Source: an uncultured Mycoplasma sp.
Lineage (GTDB): Bacteria; Bacillota_I; Bacilli_A; Mycoplasmatales; Mycoplasmoidaceae
NCBI GenBank assembly: GCA_949285105.1
Contig: CASDXH010000004.1
Span: 1-54,729, forward strand
Direction of reading: 5' to 3'
DNA length: 54,729 nucleotides
Position numbers and translations under genes: made by a program. The notes beneath the pieces are model-generated. The model made no database searches. It had not been told where the DNA came from and saw only the letters and a program-made list of their open reading frames with translations. This document shows positions 42,920 to 53,811 of this stretch, piece by piece (positions within the stretch are counted from its first letter, which is position 1; each line of letters begins with the position of its first letter).

Positions 42920-44476
42920 TTATTTTTTTAAAGTTCAATTCGTTGCATCATAAACATGGGTTGCAACATCATTATAAAACTCTGGTTCATGACAAACAAA
43001 AATTAGTGTACCTTTATAATCTTGAAGTGCTTTTTTAAGATTTTCTTTTGAATCTTTATCGAGGTGATTTGTGGGTTCATCCAATACCAAAACATTAGAA
43101 TCATTATTAATAAGAACAGCAAGTCTCAATTTAGCTTGTTCTCCCCCACTTAAACTGTTTATCTTTGAATCTATATGAGTTTTATTTAAACCAACTTTTG
43201 CAAGTTCTTTTCTAATAAACTGCTGTGTTTTTTTATCATAAGGAAAATGCTTTCAAGCATATTCATAACATGTTATGTTATCATATTTTTCTTCTTGTCT
43301 AAAATAACCAAATATAACATAGTCGCCAATTTCAATTTTTCCTGATATAGGTTTAATATCTTGGATTAAACTTTTTAATAATGTTGATTTACCAATACCA
43401 TTTGCTCCAACTATTACAATTTTCTCTCCTCTTAATAAATTTATATTGATTTCTTTAGAAAGGGACTTATCATATCCTGTAATTAAACCTATTGTGGACA
43501 AAACATTTTTTGTCGGTGCCTTGCATTCTTTAAAACTGAACTCAGATTTCTTATTTTCATTAGGAAGTTCAATTCTAACAATCTTATCAAGCATTTTTTG
43601 TCTTGAACTTGCTCTTCCAGTTGTTGATGCTCTTGCTTTGTTTTTAGCAATAAATGTTTCCATCTTCTTTATCTGATCTTGTTGTCTGTCATAGGCTTTT
43701 ATAAGTTTTTCTTTTTCAAGTTCATAAACTTTTTTAAAGTTTTCATAATTTCCTTTATATCTAACCAATTTATGATTTTCAAAGTTATATACAACATTTA
43801 TTACTTCATTTAAAAATTCAAGATCATGTGATATTAAAACAAATGCATTTTCATAATTTAATAAATAATTCTTTAGTCATTCAATATGCTTTTCATCAAG
43901 GAAGTTAGTTGGCTCATCAAGCAACATTACATCAGGACTTTCCAATAGTAGTTTAGTCAATAAAATCTTAGTTCTTTGACCCCCTGACAGGTCATCAACT
44001 AAAGTATCATATCCAAAACTATCAACACCCAACCCACTAGCAACTTGTTTAATTTTTTCTTCAATTTCATAATATCCATTGTATGTAAGCATATTTTGGA
44101 TATCACCAGCTCTAGTTAATTCTTTATCATAATCTTGTTCACCAACATCTCCAAGATTTTCATAAATTTTTATCATTTCTTCCTCTTTTTGAGCCATTCA
44201 GTCAAAAGCATGTCTTAATGTTTGAAAAATTGTTTCTCCAGATTTCAATTCAGTATGTTGATCCATATAACCAACTTTAATTTTTGGATGTTGATAAATA
44301 TCACCTTCATCTGGAACTAATTTATTAGCCATAATTTTCATAAAGGTAGATTTACCCTTTCCATTTTCACCAACTAAACCTATGTGTTCTTTAGCCATAA
44401 GTTTAAATTCAGCACCCTTGAAAATATCTTTTTCCCCAAAAGAATGAGTAAGATTTCTTACATCTATAATAGACAT
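42920..44476 (-). CDS. ABC-F family ATPase
   Basis: A 518-aa protein with two ABC domains and no membrane part. Domain 1 has GENGKGKSTF, LSGGQRTKI and LLDEPTNFLDEKH. Domain 2 has GANGIGKSTLLKSL, LSGGEQAKLRLAVL and LVLDEPTNHLD. The linker between them (FIAKNKARASTTGRASSRQK) is the ribosome-contacting part of ABC-F factors. The family works on stalled or initiating ribosomes. ATG 44476 with GGAG upstream is preferred over an ATG ten codons upstream. Confidence 0.92.
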
Positions 44477-44545
44477 AAACTCTCCTAAAATTATAAAAAT
44501 AATCAATGATGTTTTATTTTAACATTCTTTAAAAATTAAAAATAA

Positions 44546-44569
44546 AAAAGTATAGAAGACTATACTTTT
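44546..44569 (-). terminator. terminator after truB
   Basis: AAAAGTATAG/CTATACTTTT stem with a 4-base loop, and TTTTTTATTTTT on the minus strand. Confidence 0.85.
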
Positions 44570-44584
44570 AAAAAAATAAATTTA

Positions 44585-45241
44585 TTATTTTGATTTTCAA
44601 TCAATATCAATTGCATCATTCAAGCTAAAATTACCACTCTTGGTTCTTTGCAAATCTATTAATGTAGCAAAATTATTTAAAGATAAACCAATATCATTCG
44701 CAAAACTTCTTATGTAAAAACCTTTAGATACAAATAATCTAATTACCAGTATTTGTTTTTGATCATCAAAGCTAATGATTTCATTTTCTATTATTTTTAC
44801 TTTTCTTTGTTCTATTTTAACTTCTTTATTTTCTCTAGCATATTCATAAAGCTTTTTTCCATTAACTTTAATTGCTGAATATATTGGTGGTGTTTGATAT
44901 ATTTCTACATTATAAAGATTATCAAGATATTTTCTTATCTCTTCTATAGAAATTTTTTTATCTGTAGTTTCTATAATTTTACCTTCAGTATCATAAGAGT
45001 CAGTTCTATATCCAAACTGAATAGTTGCTATATATTCTTTATTATCCAGTAAAAGATTAGACAATTCTTTTGTTCCTTCGTTTACACCCAAAATTAATAC
45101 TCCAGTAGCATTTGGGTCAAGGGTTCCAGCGTGTCCAACTTTTTTATAATTAAATTTCTTTTTTATAAAGTTAACAACTCAAAATGAGGTAACACCCTTA
45201 GGTTTGTTAACAATAATAATATTTTTGTTATTAGAATTCAT
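44585..45241 (-). CDS. truB: tRNA pseudouridine-55 synthase
   Basis: A 218-aa TruB of the short mollicute type. The catalytic motif is GHAGTLDPNATGVL with the active Asp, preceded by the NKPKGVTSFWVV start. Later motifs are IYQTPPIYSAIKVNGKKLYEYAR and SKGFYIRSFANDIG. The C-terminal PUA domain is absent. It makes pseudouridine 55 in the T-loop. Its start overlaps the stop of the first paralog gene by 11 bases. Confidence 0.94.
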
Positions 45242-46016
45242 CTGCTATCTTTTCTTTTATTTCCGGATATTTTTTAAGAATATATTTTACATGATTAGTA
45301 AGTTCACTTTTCTGAGATGACTTTCTTATTAATTTACCATCCACATTTTTATAGAATGCATAAGTTAATATACCAGATAATAACCCTAACCCCAATATTG
45401 AACCAGAAACAGCAACCATAACTGTTGCAGCAAACCCATTATATTCACCAAATTTTTCTGGAGTTACTTTTGTAGTTATTTGATTAACCTTTGGTAAATA
45501 ATCAGCTTTGACTGTCCCTAAAAAAGTTTTTATTTGATTAACAATTTCACTGTTAGTAACAGAACCAACCTCGTTTGATATTTTATCTACACTATCAGAT
45601 ATGGTGCTTCCTGCTTGTTTAATTTGGTTCGCTAATTCTCTTAATTGTGCTGATGGAGAAGAAGAATCGGCTTTGTCTACAGGAGGTGGTATTATTGGTT
45701 TTTGAGAATCAATTTTATCTGCTTGTTCTTCTAATTGAGTTGCAATTTTTTCAAATTCTCCTTTGTATTGGCTAAATTGATTTTTAAGTTCTTCTGGAAG
45801 AGTTTGAACTTTATCAATAGTTGAATTAAATTGATCAATACCATTTTCTAATGTTTTAGAAATGTTTTGAACTTGGTCTCTTATTTGAGTATAAAAATTA
45901 ACAGCATCTTCTTTAAAATATAATCCTGCTGTCCCCACTGTACAAACAGCACCTAAAATAATTGTCCCCACAGCAAGAACTATACTTTTTGTAAGTTTTC
46001 TAACCATCCCTATCAT
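45231..46016 (-). CDS. two-TM coiled-coil membrane protein, paralog 1
   Basis: A 261-aa member of a four-gene tandem family. The N-terminal helix is VLAVGTIILGAVCTVGTAG. An outside part with two coiled-coil-type stretches is separated by the Pro-rich hinge KPIIPPPVDKADSSS, and the second helix is AVSGSILGLGLLSGILTYAF. The conserved cytosolic tail ends KYPEIKEKIADEF. N-in, loop-out, C-in topology is inferred from the basic ends. The start at the fourth codon of the open frame is chosen from a GGTGG spaced 9 bases before it and from alignment with the paralogs. Function unknown. Confidence 0.75.
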   Translation of the reverse strand: MIGMVRKLTKSIVLAVGTIILGAVCTVGTAGLYFKEDAVNFYTQIRDQVQNISKTLENGIDQFNSTIDKVQTLPEELKNQFSQYKGEFEKIATQLEEQADKIDSQKPIIPPPVDKADSSSPSAQLRELANQIKQAGSTISDSVDKISNEVGSVTNSEIVNQIKTFLGTVKADYLPKVNQITTKVTPEKFGEYNGFAATVMVAVSGSILGLGLLSGILTYAFYKNVDGKLIRKSSQKSELTNHVKYILKKYPEIKEKIADEF

Positions 46017-46051
46017 AAATATCATCCACCTATTACTAACTTATTTGTATT

Positions 46052-46057
46052 ATTATA
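46052..46057 (-). promoter_or_regulatory. -10 box of paralog 1
   Basis: On the minus strand TATAAT is followed by AATACAAATAAGTTAGTAATAG, the same leader found in front of paralog 2. It is 36 bases before the chosen start. Confidence 0.45.
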
Positions 46058-46192
46058 ATTTATTAGTAATTAATGTACATCCGAAAATATCAAAATTAAT
46101 TATGTTAAAAAATTGAGTAAAATAACATAATTTATAAATTAACCTATTTATATAATTACTATTTTTTAAGCAATAACAAATAATAAAAACTC

Positions 46193-46210
46193 CAAATGAA
46201 TAATCATTTG
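46193..46210 (-). terminator. terminator after paralog 2
   Basis: CAAATGA/TCATTTG stem with a 4-base loop, followed by a GTTTTTATT run on the minus strand. Confidence 0.65.
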
Positions 46211-46235
46211 AAGTCTTAGTCATTAAACTATTTTC

Positions 46236-47018
46236 TTAGAATTCATCAGCTATTTTTTCTTTTATTTCTGGATATTTTTTAAGGATGTATTTAACATGGT
46301 TAGTAAGTTCGCTTTTTTGGGAAGATTTTCTTACTAATTTACCATCCACATTTTTATAAAATGCATAAGTTAGTAGACCAGAAAGTAAGCCAAGTCCCAA
46401 TATAGAACCAGATACTGCAACCATAATTGTTGCAGTAAACCCATAATACTCACTAAATTTTTCTGGAGTTACTTCTACAGTTATTTGATTAACCTTAGGT
46501 AAATAATCAGTTTTAACTGTTCCTAAAAATGTTTTTATTTGAACTACAATTTGACTGGATGTAACAGAACCAACTTGATCAGATATTTTATTAACACCAT
46601 CTGATATTGCACCTCCAGCTTCCTTAATTTGTTTTGCAAGTTCTCTTAATTGTGCCGAAGGAGTGGAATCAACCTTTGTCGATGTAGGTAATTGGGGAGA
46701 TTGACGCTTATCTAATTCATCAGCTTGTTGCTCTAATTTTGTAGCTATCTGGTCAAAATTGTCCTTGTATTTTCCAAACTCTGTTTTAATACTAGTCGGA
46801 AGTTCTTGTACTTTGTCAATTTTTTTATCAAATTCATTAATACCATCTTCTAATGTTTTAGAAATGTTTTGAACTTGGTCTCTTATTTGAGTATAAAAAT
46901 TAACAGCATCTTCTTTAAAATATAATCCTGCTGTTCCCACTGTACAAACAGCACCTAAAATAATTGCCCCCATAGCAAGAACTATAGTTTTTGTAAGCTT
47001 TCTAATCATCCCCACCAT
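46236..47018 (-). CDS. two-TM coiled-coil membrane protein, paralog 2
   Basis: 260 aa, with the same layout as paralog 1 and near-identical first 50 and last 70 residues. Its hinge differs (QSPQLPTSTKVDSTPSAQL), and the outer helices vary (for example IKTEFGKYKDNFDQIATKL). The tail ends KYPEIKEKIADEF. AGAGG lies 9 bases before the ATG. It has its own promoter and terminator, so it is a separately expressed copy. Confidence 0.75.
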   Translation of the reverse strand: MVGMIRKLTKTIVLAMGAIILGAVCTVGTAGLYFKEDAVNFYTQIRDQVQNISKTLEDGINEFDKKIDKVQELPTSIKTEFGKYKDNFDQIATKLEQQADELDKRQSPQLPTSTKVDSTPSAQLRELAKQIKEAGGAISDGVNKISDQVGSVTSSQIVVQIKTFLGTVKTDYLPKVNQITVEVTPEKFSEYYGFTATIMVAVSGSILGLGLLSGLLTYAFYKNVDGKLVRKSSQKSELTNHVKYILKKYPEIKEKIADEF

Positions 47019-47051
47019 AACTATCACCTCTATTACTAACTTATTTGTATT

Positions 47052-47057
47052 ATTATA
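47052..47057 (-). promoter_or_regulatory. -10 box of paralog 2
   Basis: TATAAT followed by AATACAAATAAGTTAGTAATAG, the same leader as in front of paralog 1. It is 34 bases before the ATG. Confidence 0.45.
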
Positions 47058-47185
47058 AATTTATTAACAATCCACGTCGGCAAAAAATTTTGGAATTATT
47101 TTTTTAAATTACAAAAAACTCACCATATATTTTATAAAAACTAATTTATCCATTATTTGCTCTTAATTAAAAATAAATAATAAAA

Positions 47186-47210
47186 AATCCAAATAATTAA
47201 TCATTTTGAC
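47186..47210 (-). terminator. possible weak terminator after paralog 3
   Basis: An imperfect inverted repeat around CCAAATAATTAATCATTTTG, at the same place as the terminator after paralog 2 and followed by a T-rich run on the minus strand. It looks like a decayed copy. Confidence 0.35.
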
Positions 47211-47231
47211 TATAGTCGTTAAAAAATAAAA

Positions 47232-48020
47232 TTAGAACTCATCAACTATTTTTTCTTTTATTTCTGGATATTTTTTAAGGATGTATTTAACGTGATTAGT
47301 AAGCTCGCTTTTCTTAGATGATTTTCTTATTAACTTACCATCAACATTTTTATAGAATGCATAAGTTAGTAAACCAGAAAGTAATCCAAGGCCCAATATA
47401 GACCCCGATACTGCAACCATAACTGTTGAAGTAAATCCATAATACTCACTAAATTTTTCTGGAGTTACTTCTGTAGTTATTTGATTAACCTTTGGTAAAT
47501 AATCAGTTTTAACTGTATTTAGAAAAGTTTTTATTTGTTCCACTATTTGACTATTTGTAACCGAATCAACTTGACCAGCAATAGTGTTAACTCCTGTGTT
47601 TATAGCGTTACTAGCCTCTTTAATTTTTGTGGCCAAATCTCTAAGTTGTTGTGCTGATTGGGAACCATTTTCTGTTTTTCATGTTGAAGGTATAATATGA
47701 TTCTTTTCTAATTCACTTGCTTGTTGTTCTAATTTTGCTGCAATATCTTCAAAATCTTTTTGATGTTTTGCAAACTCTGTTTTTAGATTTTCTGGTAAGG
47801 TTTGAACCTCGCTTATTGTCTTATTAAATTGATCAATACCATTATCTAAAGTTGAAGAGATACTAGTAGCTTCATTTCTTATTTGAGTATAGAATTTAAC
47901 AGCATCTTCTTTAAAATATAATCCTGCACCACCAACTGCACAGACAGCTCCCAAAATAACTGTACCAACTGATAGTACTATAGTCTTTGTAAGTTTTCTT
48001 ACCACGCCTACCATATTCAT
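47232..48020 (-). CDS. two-TM coiled-coil membrane protein, paralog 3
   Basis: 262 aa. A TGA Trp in the hinge (IIPSTWKTENGSQ) joins the two halves that the standard code separates. The flanking helices and tail match the other copies (tail ends KYPEIKEKIVDEF), while the middle is diverged (NAINTGVNTIAGQVDSVTNS). Two ATGs are possible, at 48020 and 48014; 48020 has the better spacing from AGGTTGGG. Confidence 0.72.
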
Positions 48021-48355
48021 TACCCAACCTATCACTTAATCCATTTGTTTTATTATAAAATATTAAAATTCCTATTCCATTAAAAAAATTTTTAAATCTT
48101 TTTAACAAAATAAAAAATTATTAGAAAAACATCAATGAGTTTTTGTAAGCAAGTTCTCATCACAAGAAGTTTGCTAATCATTATATAGTTAATAATTCTT
48201 GATATAGATAAAACCAGTAATATTTTTCAAATATTGCTTCATAATTTTATAATGTGCTTGTTTTAAAGATAAATATATAAATATTATTAATTTCTTGCGC
48301 TTTCATGTGTTAAAAAATCCAAATACATATTTGTATTTGGTCAAAATATTTACTA
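48021..48355. other. 335-base spacer between paralogs 3 and 4
   Basis: On the right side it holds a terminator for paralog 4 (48319-48340), and on the left a TATAAT -10 box for paralog 3 at 48052-48057. No open frame with a credible start is seen on either strand. The rest is AT-rich without clear repeats. Confidence 0.6.
48319..48340 (-). terminator. terminator after paralog 4
   Basis: CCAAATAC/GTATTTGG stem with a 6-base loop and ATTTTTTAA on the minus strand. Confidence 0.75.
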
Positions 48356-49129
48356 CTAGAATTCATCAATTATTTTTTCTTTGATTTCAGGATATTTTTT
48401 AAGAATATATTTAACATGGTTAGTTAGTTCATTTTTTTGAGAAGTTTTTCTTACAAGTTTGCCATCAACATTTTTATAGAATGCAAACGTTAATAATCCA
48501 GATAATAGTCCAAGTCCTAATATCGAACCTGATACAGCTACCATAACTGTCGCAGTAAAACCATAGTACTCACTAAATTTTTCTGGTGTAATATCATTTG
48601 TTATTTTATTAACTTTTGGTAAATAATCTATTTTAACAGTGTTTAAAAAAGTTTTAATTTCTTCAACAATTCCATTATTAACAATCGAGCCCACTTCTCC
48701 ATTTACATTATCTATCCCTGCAGAAATAGCAGTACTTGTATCCCTAATTTGTTTTGCAAGTTGTTTCAATTGTTCTGAAGTAGCACCAGTTCCAGTAGAA
48801 GGTAGTGGAGGATTCTGTTTACCAATTTGATCAGCTTGTTCTTCTAACTTTTTTGCTATATCTTCAAAGCTTTGTTTGTGTTTATCAAATTCAATTTTCA
48901 GTTCACCTGGTAAAGTTTGAACTTTATCAATCGTTTGATTGAATTGATATATACCACTTTCTAGTGTTTTAGAAATACTTTGAACTTCAGTTCTTATTTG
49001 ACTATAAAATTTAACAGCATCTTCTTTAAAATACATACCAGCAGCGCCAACAGCACATACAGCACCTAAAATAATTGTACCAACCGATAACACTACAGTT
49101 TTTGTAATTTTTCTAACCATTCCCACCAT
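48356..49129 (-). CDS. two-TM coiled-coil membrane protein, paralog 4
   Basis: 257 aa, with the same layout and conserved ends (tail ends KYPEIKEKIIDEF). The hinge is GKQNPPLPSTGTGATSEQL. It is the copy nearest the EzrA-like gene. The membrane-crossing Cys in GAVCAVG is shared by all four. The ATG at 49129 follows the same GTG-x-x-ATG layout as paralog 2. The family was not recognised in any known group. Confidence 0.75.
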   Translation of the reverse strand: MVGMVRKITKTVVLSVGTIILGAVCAVGAAGMYFKEDAVKFYSQIRTEVQSISKTLESGIYQFNQTIDKVQTLPGELKIEFDKHKQSFEDIAKKLEEQADQIGKQNPPLPSTGTGATSEQLKQLAKQIRDTSTAISAGIDNVNGEVGSIVNNGIVEEIKTFLNTVKIDYLPKVNKITNDITPEKFSEYYGFTATVMVAVSGSILGLGLLSGLLTFAFYKNVDGKLVRKTSQKNELTNHVKYILKKYPEIKEKIIDEF

Positions 49130-49215
49130 AATAATCACTCGACCTATTTTTATAATTATAAATTATTAAAATTTATAGTTTTCAAAAAAATATTTTGACT
49201 AATTCTTAAAAAAGA

Positions 49216-50943
49216 TTATCTAAAAAATTTATTCACAAATGGTAATTTTGCTCTATTAGTTCTAATTTGTTTTATTAACAAATTTAATCCTTCATTATAC
49301 TTTCCCATTTCATATAATTTAACAATATTATCAAAACTATAATTATAGTTATGTTTAGCTATTTGAACATTTGCATAAAACATAAGTTTTTCCAAATACA
49401 TTTTTTGATAATATACATTTGATAGAGCAGAATATATTTCTGATACTTCAAGTTTTCTTTCAGATAAAGATAAATATTTATATTCATGGTTATCTTCATC
49501 ATCTGTTTTAACCAAAATAGCATTATTCTTTTTAAATGAAATTTCCATTTGATCATATTCATTAATAAGCTTATGAATGTTTTGCAACATGATATAATCA
49601 TCAATTTTATTTTTACTAATAAATCCTAGCATTTGACTTAAAAGCATTTTATTAGATGTAATCTCTTTTACAACCAATTTGAAGAAATGGTATTTGTCAC
49701 TAACATTCTTGATTAATCATTCATAAATATCTGATCATTCAACTATGTCCTTAATTATTTCTTTAGCTCTTGCTAAAAATACATTGTGATCATTATTTTT
49801 CTTTTCATATTCCCTTTCAAGTAGTGAATTAATGTTTTTAACAATTTTGTGAAGTTTTGTTGCCAAAACATTTATATGTTTCAGTAAATCTTTAAATATA
49901 AAGAAATTATTATATACCTTTAACAATTTTTCTTGGAGAGACTTGTGTTCTTTTAAGAAAAACTTTAAGGACTCAATAATAATTTTTTTATTGTCACTCA
50001 AGAACTTGTTGTACTTAAGATTAATATTTAATGTATCTTTTATTTTAAATAACTCACCAATAATATATTTACTTACATTTTCAATTTGATTGAAATCCTT
50101 ACTTTGAATTCTCTTATTTAAAGTTTTTATATTCTTATTAATTTTTGTTAGTGTTTTGTTTGCAAAATTGGTATTTTCTTGCGAAATACTATTAAATTTA
50201 TCTTTCAATATATCTTCAATTTCTCTAACAGAAAAATTAATATACTTAACTTCTTGATCTCTTAAATATAAATTGTTAATTAAGTTTCATAACACAGTAA
50301 AGTTAAAATTATATTTGCTCAAAGTTTCAGTTATGTCATCAATATCTGAGACCTCTATATAACTATTAAGCATTTTAACTTGTTGTTTTAGAATTTTGCA
50401 TAAAGAAGTTATGGTTTCATCGTTTGTTAGGTTACTTAGATGTTTTTCATAAAAATCTATAATTGCTTTTGTATTGTCTCTATATGAAACAGCAATAAAA
50501 CTCATATGATCTCTATAGACCATAACGTTGTTGTAGACACCCTCCATAATACTTAGTGACTCTTTTAAGTCTTTTATGTCACTAACAATTGATTTATACA
50601 TAGCATTAAAATTTTTCCAGTCATAAATCTTTAAAGCATCTGGAAGTTTGTAAATCTTTTCTTTTAAATTCTCAAGTTCAATTTCATAACGGTTACGGTA
50701 TTCATTAAAAAAATTAGATAAAGATTCATATTTAGGGTTGTTAAAGGCGATATGTTCTATAGGAATATTTTTTTTGAAAAAGTCATACAAAGATAAATTA
50801 TTGTACTCATTTTTTATCTCATTTTCCTTTAATGTTAGTTCTTTGTTTTTAAACAAAATAAAAATCATGCTAACTAAAAATAACATCGATATTAAAATAA
50901 AGACTGCAATTAAAATTAAAAATATAATGTTTTTTTGTTCCAT
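49216..50943 (-). CDS. EzrA-like septation protein
   Basis: A 575-aa protein with one N-terminal membrane helix (FLILIAVFILISMLFLVSMIF) followed by a long all-helical, coiled-coil cytosolic part. Length, topology and the ending NVQIAKHNYNYSF, then KLYEMGKYNEGLNLLIKQI, match EzrA, the spectrin-like regulator of FtsZ rings in Firmicutes. Sequence identity is low, so a different coiled-coil scaffold is possible. TGA Trp codons join three open stretches. ATG 50943 with AGGA upstream is preferred over a TTG two codons earlier. Confidence 0.55.
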
Positions 50944-51039
50944 CAACAAATCCTAAACATTTTTATCTAATTTTAATATATTAACAATAAATTTAGTTAA
51001 AATCTTAAATCATAGATTAAATTTGCTTCAGGAATATTT

Positions 51040-52362
51040 ATGCTAGAAAATTTCAACTTAAATCAACTAGTTTTAAAGGTATTAAAAAAAAATAATATTA
51101 ATAATCTAACAGATGTTCAGTTAGAAACTTTTAATCCAATAGTTGAGGGGCAAAACATCTTGGTTAACGCACACACTGGAACAGGAAAAACTCTCTCATT
51201 TTTAATCCCACTCTATGAAAAAATCATAAAAAATAAACAATTAAAAACATTAATTCTTGCTCCTAGTCGTGAGCTAGCAAATCAAATTTACAATGAGTGC
51301 TTAATGTTTGATCGAGAAATTGAATCAAAATCAATTTGTATTATTGGCGGGGTTAACCAGAAACAACAAATAGAATGTCTAAATCAAAACTGAAATAATT
51401 TAATTTGTACACCTGGTAGAGCAATCGACCTAGTAAAACAAAAGTACATCAATCTAAAAAAAATATCATTATTTATAATTGACGAATCAGATATGATGCT
51501 AGACTTTGGTTTTATAAATGATATTTATTGAATTAATGATAAATTGTTAAACAAAAAGCAGACTTTATTATTTTCAGCAACAAACAATAAAATTAGTACC
51601 AAATTATCTAACATATTTAATGGACAAAATTACCTTAATATTGACTTAAAGCAAGGCTCTAAAACAAATAGTGATGTAACCAACCTGCTTTATTTTGTGA
51701 GCAACAAAAATAAATTAAGTTTATTAATAGATTTAATAAATCGACAACCGGGAGCAACATACATAATTTTTATGAACATGATAAAAGACATAAATTATGT
51801 TGCTAGAGAATTATTTAAAAATAGAATTGCATTTGAAATAATTAGTAGTGAAAAATCACAAAGACAAAGGCAAACATCAATTGAAAAATTCAAAAACTAT
51901 CAATCAAATGTGTTGATAGCAACTGATGTTATCTCAAGAGGTATACACATAGATAATATAGATTTTGTTATCAACTATAATGTTCCAAAACAACTTGATA
52001 CATTTATACATAGAGTTGGTAGAACAGGAAGAATGGAATCACCTGGAACAAGCATTACTTTTTGTGATCAAAACGAGTACTATGCAGTAAAAAGAATTAT
52101 TAATGAGACAAAAATCAAAATTATAGAAGACAGTAAATACTGTGAAGCATATGACTTAAAAAAAATTAACATGGCAAAACCAATAAGCGAACAAAATTTT
52201 GAAAAGCAATTAATAGGAAAAACAAATCAAAATTTTTTTTATGATAAAAAAATGTCTAAATCACAAAATACCAAAATAAAAAATAGAATAGAGAGAAATA
52301 ATAGAAACAATTTAAACAAAAAAATTGACACCTTTCAATGAGGATATAGGAAAGTAAAGTAA
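51040..52362 (+). CDS. DEAD-box RNA helicase
   Basis: A 440-aa helicase. It has a Q motif region, motif I AHTGTGKT, motif Ia APSRELA, motif Ib TPGRAIDL, motif II IIDESD, motif III SATNNK, motif V ATDVISRGIHID and motif VI HRVGRTGR. The motif II reads DESD instead of DEAD. The C-terminal 60 residues are basic and Asn-rich (NRIERNNRNNLNKK) and likely bind RNA. The usual role is RNA unwinding in ribosome assembly or decay. Confidence 0.93.
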
Positions 52363-52399
52363 AATTAATTTATCAAGATGGTTATTAGTATGGAGGAGT

Positions 52400-53482
52400 A
52401 TGTCAGATCGTTATCATTCAAAATCAGTTTTTCTACTTAGTGACAAACAACTTTATTCTGTATGCGGAAGTCTTTTTACATACCTTACAGAATTAAGAAT
52501 AAATTTTTCATCCATTGAATATCATCATTTAGCGTGGCAATTGAGTCATGTTATTGAAATAGTTTATTCTAATAAATTGATGAACATTAATTTAAATATT
52601 TTTGATGTTATTAAACAATATTCATATGGTCAAACTGTTATAAACAAAACAAGAGAACACATAGATGCCCATGTTCTTGCAATTTTGTTTACAACAGACG
52701 TTAGAAAAAAATCTGAGAAAATACCTCCAACTATTGTTGATGACATAAGAGAGTTTTTTTATACATCTCCAGCATATGAAACAAGCAAAAAACCTTATAA
52801 ATCAATTGAAATCCCAGAACTAGAGAAAAAGAAATATGAAACGTTATTAAATGGTACAAATACAAATAATCCCTTATTTTTTGTTGGGGTTTTCTTATAC
52901 TTAATGGAAAGCATTTTAAAAAGCGATGATTTACTACATTCTCAAAGAAGCATCAATTTAAATCTATATTTAATTAAAAACAGACTCACTTTCTCACCAA
53001 CACTTTGTATTTCTTATCCTCTTTTTTACAATATAAAAAGTTATGAAAAGGCATTAAAAAGTTTAGATGATGATGACACAAAAATTTCTGCTTTTACAGA
53101 AATAATATTTGATTTAATAAAACAATCTGCAGTGGTAAATAGAGCATTAATCTCTAATGTTGTGTATGACTATAGCAATTTTAAAAATTTTTTAAACAAG
53201 AAGAATAAAGCAACAAAATTACTTAAGTCGTTACAATATAATGATCTATTTAAAGCACCAGCACTTGATGTAAAAGTTATTTGCAAACGTTTAAAGATAA
53301 AAAGTGAAGATGATGCTAAAACTATTCTTGATGCTTTAGTGAATGAAAATCTTCTAGTGAGCATTTCTAAAGAGAATGATTTTTTTATGTGAAAACAAAC
53401 ATACCATTCAATAAAAAAATTAAATATAAATAAAAAACAATCCACTATGGAAATATTTAGATTAAAAGAAGACACAAATTAA
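52400..53482 (+). CDS. Fic-like protein lacking the catalytic motif, 360 aa
   Basis: The middle region (SINLNLYLIKNRLTFSPTLC, SYPLFYNIKSYEKALKSLDD) resembles the helices around and after the Fic active site (GRLLIPL..LL..P.LYLSAYF..NR..YY..L). The C-terminus (PALDVKVICKRLKIKSEDDA) resembles the winged helix that ends many Fic proteins. The Fic signature HPFxDGNGR is absent: the corresponding place reads KSDDLLHSQRS. If the match is right it is an inactive relic or a repurposed regulator. GGAGG precedes the ATG. Confidence 0.45.
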
Positions 53483-53736
53483 TTCTTACTTTTTAAATTG
53501 ATGACAGTTTTTATCACATTATCTTTAGTTATCACAAACTGAATATGATGTTGATGATTTGTCATTTTTTTATCCCCATTTGGAAATATAAATTCAACTA
53601 TAGAATGTTTAATTAAATCTTCAATATACTCATAAATCTTGTATTCTTCTAAATGATCAATTTTCATTCTTTCTCTAATTCTTTTAGTGGAATGGTGAGT
53701 AAGTTTATAATCTGTAATCTTTTTATAGTAGGACAT
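53479..53736 (-). CDS. hypothetical protein, 85 aa (DUF4258-like)
   Basis: The sequence has HHSTKRIRERMKIDHLEEYKI followed by a strand-rich end QHHIQFVITKDNVIKTVINL, which is the layout of DUF4258 proteins, some of which are toxin-like. The match is from the pattern alone. It is convergent with the Fic-like gene, overlapping it by 4 bases, and has no partner antitoxin gene beside it. Confidence 0.5.
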   Translation of the reverse strand: MSYYKKITDYKLTHHSTKRIRERMKIDHLEEYKIYEYIEDLIKHSIVEFIFPNGDKKMTNHQHHIQFVITKDNVIKTVINLKSKN

Positions 53737-53811
53737 ATTATAAATATTATAATTTATCTTATTAATTTAAATAAAATATAAATATTAAAAAAATAAATAA
53801 GTGGAGTAAAC

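Noticed and set aside
45231-49129. Lipoproteins because of the Cys in GAVC
   Set aside because: The residue before Cys is Val in all copies, not Gly/Ala/Ser, and the Cys lies in the middle of the helix, so lipidation is unlikely.
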